Source: CAZTDD01 sp964612675
GTDB lineage: Bacteria > Hinthialibacterota > Hinthialibacteria > Hinthialibacterales > JAKPRU01
NCBI GenBank assembly: GCA_964612675.1
Contig: CAZTDD010000135.1
Location: forward strand, 1 to 18,172
Direction: 5' to 3'
DNA: 18,172 nucleotides
Under the pieces are notes generated by a model. That model saw only the letters and a list, made by a program, of their open reading frames with translations. It made no database searches and was not told the origin of the DNA. Below, one piece after another: positions 14,525 to 18,172 of the stretch (position 1 is its first letter; every line of letters begins with the position of its first letter). Position numbers and translations under genes: made by a program.

Positions 14525-15793
14525 ATGAAAACTCCCTTGCTTCCAACTCGTTACGTTTTGGTCATTTTTACATTTCTGTTGTCTGTGTTGCTGTATATCG
14601 ACCGAATTTGCATTTCCGTGGCGGAGGGCCCAATCGCGCAGACATTCAATTTCACGGAAACGCAAATGGGGTGGATTTTGTCGGCGTTCACATTGGGCTA
14701 TGCGCTGTTCCAGACACCATCGGGCGCACTGGCGGATCGTTTCGGTCCACGCAAGATTCTGACGGCGGTGGTTACGCTCTGGTCGCTTTTTACAGGACTG
14801 ACTGCTGCTGCGGCCACGTTTATTTGGATGTTGATTGTCCGTTTTCTTTTCGGTATGGGCGAGGCCGGAGCGTTTCCCGGGATGGCCCGCGCCGTTTTTT
14901 CGTGGATACCGATGGCCGAGCGCGGGCGAGTTCAAGGCATCAATTTTTCGGGCTCTCGTCTCGGGGCCGCATTTGCGCTGCCTGGAATAGCATGGTTGAT
15001 TTCTGCCGTCGGCTGGCAGATGAGCTTTGTGATACTGGCCTGTATCGGCTTTGTATGGGCCATCATCTTCTGCAGCTGGTTTCGAGACGATCCGACGGAG
15101 CACAAAAAGATCTCATCGGAAGAGGTTGATTACATTCTTGAGACGCGCCAGAACGTTGAAAAAACGGACGAGGCGCAGGACCGCTTGCTGTTGGGCACGC
15201 TGTTCGGGTCGAAAAACATGTGGCTGGCGATGGGGCAATATTTTTGCAGCAATTTCACCTTTTTCTTCTGTTTGAGCTGGCTTTTTCCTCATGTGAAATC
15301 GAAATATGGTTTGGATTTTGTCGAAGCGGGTTTTTATGCTTCCGTTCCGCTTCTCGCGGGAGCGCTTGGAAACTGGTTTTCAGGCTGGATGGTTGACGCC
15401 ATTTACAAGAGAGGGCACTGGGAATTCTCTCGTGTCGGGACGGCGATTACAGGATTCATTTTGGCGGCGATCGGTCTTGTCGCGAGTGTCTATATGGAGA
15501 GCGTGTTTGGTGCGATTGTGTTTCTATCCATTGCGATTTTCGGGGCGGATATGACCCTCAGTCCCTCCTGGTCGTTATGTATCGATATTGGACGAAGACA
15601 TTCCGGTGTCGTCTCCGGCACGATGAACATGGCCGGGAACCTCGGTTCTTTTGTCACGGCACTCGCGTTCCCGTACCTTCGTCAGTGGAGCGGTTCGGAT
15701 GTACCCTTTTTCTATGTTGGTGCTGCGTTGAATGTAGTGGCTGTCTTTCTCTGGCTTATGATTCAGCCGAAAAGGAAATTGGAGGAATTCTGA
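14525..15793 (+). CDS. MFS transporter, anion:cation symporter (ACS) family
   Basis: The 422-residue inner-membrane protein has about twelve hydrophobic helices. Between helices 2 and 3 it carries the MFS motif GALADRFGPRK (67-77). It also shows ACS-family patterns: GWILSAFTLGYA, RFLFGMGEAGAFPG, and SWIPMAERGRVQGINFSGSRLG. Members such as the galactonate and hexuronate transporters import sugar acids with protons, which fits an operon for sugar-acid breakdown. It lies 98 bp after otnC with AGAGGA eight bases before its ATG, and its TGA stop overlaps the ATG of the next gene by one base. Precise substrate is unknown. Confidence 0.88.
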   Translation: MKTPLLPTRYVLVIFTFLLSVLLYIDRICISVAEGPIAQTFNFTETQMGWILSAFTLGYALFQTPSGALADRFGPRKILTAVVTLWSLFTGLTAAAATFIWMLIVRFLFGMGEAGAFPGMARAVFSWIPMAERGRVQGINFSGSRLGAAFALPGIAWLISAVGWQMSFVILACIGFVWAIIFCSWFRDDPTEHKKISSEEVDYILETRQNVEKTDEAQDRLLLGTLFGSKNMWLAMGQYFCSNFTFFFCLSWLFPHVKSKYGLDFVEAGFYASVPLLAGALGNWFSGWMVDAIYKRGHWEFSRVGTAITGFILAAIGLVASVYMESVFGAIVFLSIAIFGADMTLSPSWSLCIDIGRRHSGVVSGTMNMAGNLGSFVTALAFPYLRQWSGSDVPFFYVGAALNVVAVFLWLMIQPKRKLEEF

Positions 15794-16815
15794 TGGCCGA
15801 GTTCAAAGCGGTGGGGGTAGGCGCCGGATATTTTAGTCGATTTCATTATGATGCCTGGTCGCGTATCCCGGAAGTTGAAATTTCAGCGATCTGCGACCTT
15901 GATGATTTGCGGCTATCGGAACGAGCCGATGAATTCGGCATTCGAAAACGATACAACGATTACTGTGAGATGCTGGAAAAAGAGCGTCCCGACTTTGTCG
16001 ATATCATCACGCCGCCACCGACCCATCTGAACCTCGTCGGTATCGCTGCCGAAATGGGGATTATAGCGATTTGCCAGAAACCCTTAGCGCCCACTTTCGA
16101 CGAAGCAAAAGCGATTGTCGAGACAACAGAATCGGGGGGAATCCGATTCGCAGTCCACGAAAACTGGCGTTTTCAACCCTGGTATCGGGAGATCAAAAGA
16201 CTGCTCGATCGGGGAGCGATTGGAAAAGTACATTCTGTTTACTTTCGATCGAGGATGGGCGACGGGTGGGGGGAAGATGCCTATCTCGATAGGCAACCGT
16301 ATTTTCGGGAATACCCGCGTCTTTTGGTTTATGAGAACGGTGTTCATTTTATCGACACGTTTCGCTATCTGTTTGGCGAGATCACGAGCGTGTACAGCAA
16401 GATGCGGAAGCTGAATCCTGTAATCGCAGGAGAGGACCGTTGTGTGATTGTGCTTGAATTCGACGGGGAAGTGGAAGGCATATGGGACGCGAACCGGTAT
16501 AACGAAAGCAACCGTGAGAATCCCCGCTATACGTTCGGTGAGTGCCTTGTTGAGGGGCTTGGCGGCGGTATCCGGCTGTATTCGGACGCTACTCTTACTG
16601 TCCAGAAACTCGGCGAACGAGAAACGCCACACGAATATCAGCACGAAGACCGTGGGTTCGCCGGAGATTGCGCCTATCATTTCCAGCGGCATTTTGTGGA
16701 TCGGTTGATCGACGGTCAACCCTTCGAAACAAACGGTCACAGTTATCTTGCGACGCTCGCGGTTCAGGAGGCGGTGTATGAATCCGCGTCGACCGGGCAG
16801 GTTGTGCGGCTATGA
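15793..16815 (+). CDS. Gfo/Idh/MocA oxidoreductase, resembling D-apiose dehydrogenase (ApsD)
   Basis: The start at 15793 (340 residues) overlaps the transporter stop in TGATG, with GGAGG ahead, so translation is coupled. An N-terminal Rossmann domain has VGVGAGYFS (7-15) for NAD(P). The family Lys-Pro is in ICQKPLAP (Lys96), and ENGVHFIDTFRYL contains His185 and Asp188 of the usual HxxD catalytic pair. The stretches ICQKPLAP, HENWRFQPWYRE, YFREYPRLLVYE and LNPVIAGED recall D-apiose dehydrogenases, which oxidise the branched pentose to its lactone. This is from memory and needs an alignment. There is no Tat signal, unlike many relatives in such genomes. A sugar-to-lactone reaction would suit the SMP-30 lactonase next door. 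Other aldose or inositol substrates remain possible. Confidence 0.85.
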   Translation: MAEFKAVGVGAGYFSRFHYDAWSRIPEVEISAICDLDDLRLSERADEFGIRKRYNDYCEMLEKERPDFVDIITPPPTHLNLVGIAAEMGIIAICQKPLAPTFDEAKAIVETTESGGIRFAVHENWRFQPWYREIKRLLDRGAIGKVHSVYFRSRMGDGWGEDAYLDRQPYFREYPRLLVYENGVHFIDTFRYLFGEITSVYSKMRKLNPVIAGEDRCVIVLEFDGEVEGIWDANRYNESNRENPRYTFGECLVEGLGGGIRLYSDATLTVQKLGERETPHEYQHEDRGFAGDCAYHFQRHFVDRLIDGQPFETNGHSYLATLAVQEAVYESASTGQVVRL

Positions 16816-17034
16816 TTCAACTGTCTTTGTTCTGATTTGTCTTACGCAAGCTGTTTCGTCGGTGTGGCGAGTTACACAATGCTCCTCTTCGGGCCTGATA
16901 CCTATGTAAGTGCTGGGCTGAACGACTCACGAAGAATTTGTTATTCTAGGGGAAGAATCACGCGCAGCCCCGGCTATCAGATCGTGCCGGAGACGATCTT
17001 CTGCGGAAGACGAGTGGCCCTCTGACGTGAGACA

Positions 17035-18063
17035 ATGGTCGACCGAACAAGCATCCGCGAACCCGAGAAGACAATAGACGCTTGGGTCAATCGTATCCAC
17101 ACAGGGAACGCAAAAGATCTCCTTACGGAGTTTCCATGTGGATCGGTGGACCTTATTGTTACATCGCCGCCTTACTGGACGGCGGTAGCGTACGATACTG
17201 CGACAGAAGAAAGCACGGGGTCCTACGAACAGTATATAGAGGGGCTGTTGAGTGTTTGGAAACAGTGCTCTCGTGTCCTGCGACCGAATGGCAAACTGGC
17301 GATCAATTCGCCGATTATGCCCATCCCGAAGACGATCATCGGAGATCAACATACGCGGCACATTAAGCACATCAATAATGATATAGAGCATACAGTTCTA
17401 TCTGAAACGGACTTCCTTCGATACAGCCTTTTCATATGGCAAAAACAGACATCGAAACTCATGTTCGGGAGCTACCCGTACCCGGGAAATCTTCTTGAAA
17501 ACAACACGATTGAGTTCATCAACGTTTTTGTAAAACCCGGCAAACCTCCGAAATATTCTCCCGAAGTCAAGGAATCCAACAAACTCTCTCGGGACGAGTG
17601 GATCGATCTCGTTCAGCAGGTGTGGTTTATTTATCCTGAGGATGTACAACGAAGCGGCGATCATCCGGCGCCCTTTCCTGAAAAACTCGCGGGGCGTTTG
17701 ATACGGTTATACACGTATGGTTCGTGCGGCGATTTTCCAGGGGAGATTGTGTTGGATCCGTTTTGCGGTACAGGCACGGCCTGCGTGGTCGCCAAGAGAA
17801 TGGGACGGCGGTTCATCGGGATTGATATCTGTGAGGAGTATGTGAAAACGGCACGTTTGCGTGTGACCGACGCGGTCAACATACCGCCACGGCTTCTCGT
17901 CGGGCGGGCGAAGTACCCGGGGAGACAGGAACTGGAAGAGGCGGAAATGGGCACCGCGGGACGAACGGCCGAACGCAAGCACAAAAGAACGACCTACGGC
18001 CGCTCCGTTACGAAAGAGAATCGAGCGCAACCGTTGTTTGACAAAATGGAAACGCGCTCGTGA
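17035..18063 (+). CDS. Orphan beta-class DNA methyltransferase (N4-cytosine or N6-adenine)
   Basis: The 342-residue protein has catalytic motif IV TSPPYW at 43-48 ahead of the AdoMet-binding motif I DPFCGTGT at 241-248, the order of beta-class amino-methyltransferases. HPAPFPEKLAGRLI (210-223) and FIGIDICEEYV (260-270) complete the fold. The S-P-P-Y form is commonest in N4-cytosine enzymes but is also seen in N6-adenine ones. The region around 100-195 would be the target-recognition part. The tail beyond 300 is basic and low in predicted structure. No restriction enzyme gene accompanies it here, though one could lie past the window edge. The frame is closed by a stop at 17023-17025, so ATG 17035 is the first possible ATG; its ribosome binding site is weak. 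MITE copy 3 follows 51 bp later. Confidence 0.88.
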   Translation: MVDRTSIREPEKTIDAWVNRIHTGNAKDLLTEFPCGSVDLIVTSPPYWTAVAYDTATEESTGSYEQYIEGLLSVWKQCSRVLRPNGKLAINSPIMPIPKTIIGDQHTRHIKHINNDIEHTVLSETDFLRYSLFIWQKQTSKLMFGSYPYPGNLLENNTIEFINVFVKPGKPPKYSPEVKESNKLSRDEWIDLVQQVWFIYPEDVQRSGDHPAPFPEKLAGRLIRLYTYGSCGDFPGEIVLDPFCGTGTACVVAKRMGRRFIGIDICEEYVKTARLRVTDAVNIPPRLLVGRAKYPGRQELEEAEMGTAGRTAERKHKRTTYGRSVTKENRAQPLFDKMETRS

Positions 18064-18114
18064 AGAGTTTTGTGTGAGCACTGACATGGTGAATATGAGG
18101 CAACGTAAACACTA

Positions 18115-18172
18115 TGTTTGCAAAAACGAGAAGAGGCCGGCCGGAAGCGCGGTTGGAAAGCGGCATGGATAA
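18115..18172 (+). mobile_element. MITE-like element, copy 3 (cut by window end)
   Basis: The first 58 bp match the left end of copies 1 and 2, starting TGTTTGCAAAA after TA (18113-18114) and running through GAAGAGGCCGGCCGGAA to ATGGATAA. It differs from copy 2 at about five bases by eye. Its hairpin and right end lie outside the window. Like the other copies it is downstream of a plus-strand gene and in the same orientation. Confidence 0.75.

Overview
The window carries twelve complete protein genes, one gene fragment at the left edge, and three copies of a short interspersed repeat that looks like a non-autonomous transposon (MITE). There is no tRNA, rRNA, CRISPR array, transposase or transcription-factor gene. 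GC content is moderate. Gene density is loose, signal peptides are frequent, and the gene families present (Tat-tagged sugar isomerase-like protein, FG-GAP/VCBS protein, BNR-like propeller, large Pro-Gly-linked repeat protein, SMP-30, Gfo/Idh/MocA) suggest a Gram-negative-type heterotroph that degrades polysaccharides. An uncultured lineage of the Planctomycetota/Verrucomicrobiota/Lentisphaerota, Hydrogenedentota or Poribacteria kind would fit. That placement is an impression from gene content; no marker gene fixes it.

Region by region. 1-1455: the 3' end of a probable secreted protein (+) converges on a membrane-anchored SGNH hydrolase (-). 1757-3196: a Tat-signal L-fucose/arabinose isomerase-like protein (+), followed by a hairpin and then MITE copy 1 (about 3374-3566) in an 834-bp gene-poor gap. 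4031-6937: a 968-residue secreted protein with three cysteine-containing modules, two of them a nearly perfect 483-bp tandem duplication. It ends at a strong hairpin shared with the convergent gene. 7045-9835: two minus-strand secreted proteins, a TIM-barrel glycoside-hydrolase-like protein and a propeller protein. 10054-11259: a divergent FG-GAP/VCBS protein. MITE copy 2 fills almost all of the gap to the next, convergent gene. 11485-16815: a sugar-acid catabolism locus of two divergent operons. The minus operon encodes an SMP-30-type lactonase and an NAD-type beta-decarboxylating dehydrogenase. The plus operon encodes an OtnC-type decarboxylase, an ACS-family MFS transporter and an ApsD-like Gfo/Idh/MocA dehydrogenase. 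17035-18063: an orphan beta-class DNA methyltransferase, followed by MITE copy 3, which is cut by the window edge.

How the genes may work together (inference): the 11485-16815 locus reads as uptake of a sugar or sugar acid, oxidation to a lactone, lactone opening, and decarboxylation towards DHAP. The kinase that should feed OtnC is not in the window. The secreted proteins at 1757-11259 are plausibly part of extracellular or periplasmic carbohydrate handling, but nothing in the sequence ties them to one substrate. The most unusual features are the MITE family (matching inverted ends, TA at both borders, a perfect C6/G6 hairpin, always just after a plus-strand gene in the same orientation), the homogenised repeat protein, the predicted export of a sugar-isomerase-like fold, and the unusual mix of catabolic enzymes.
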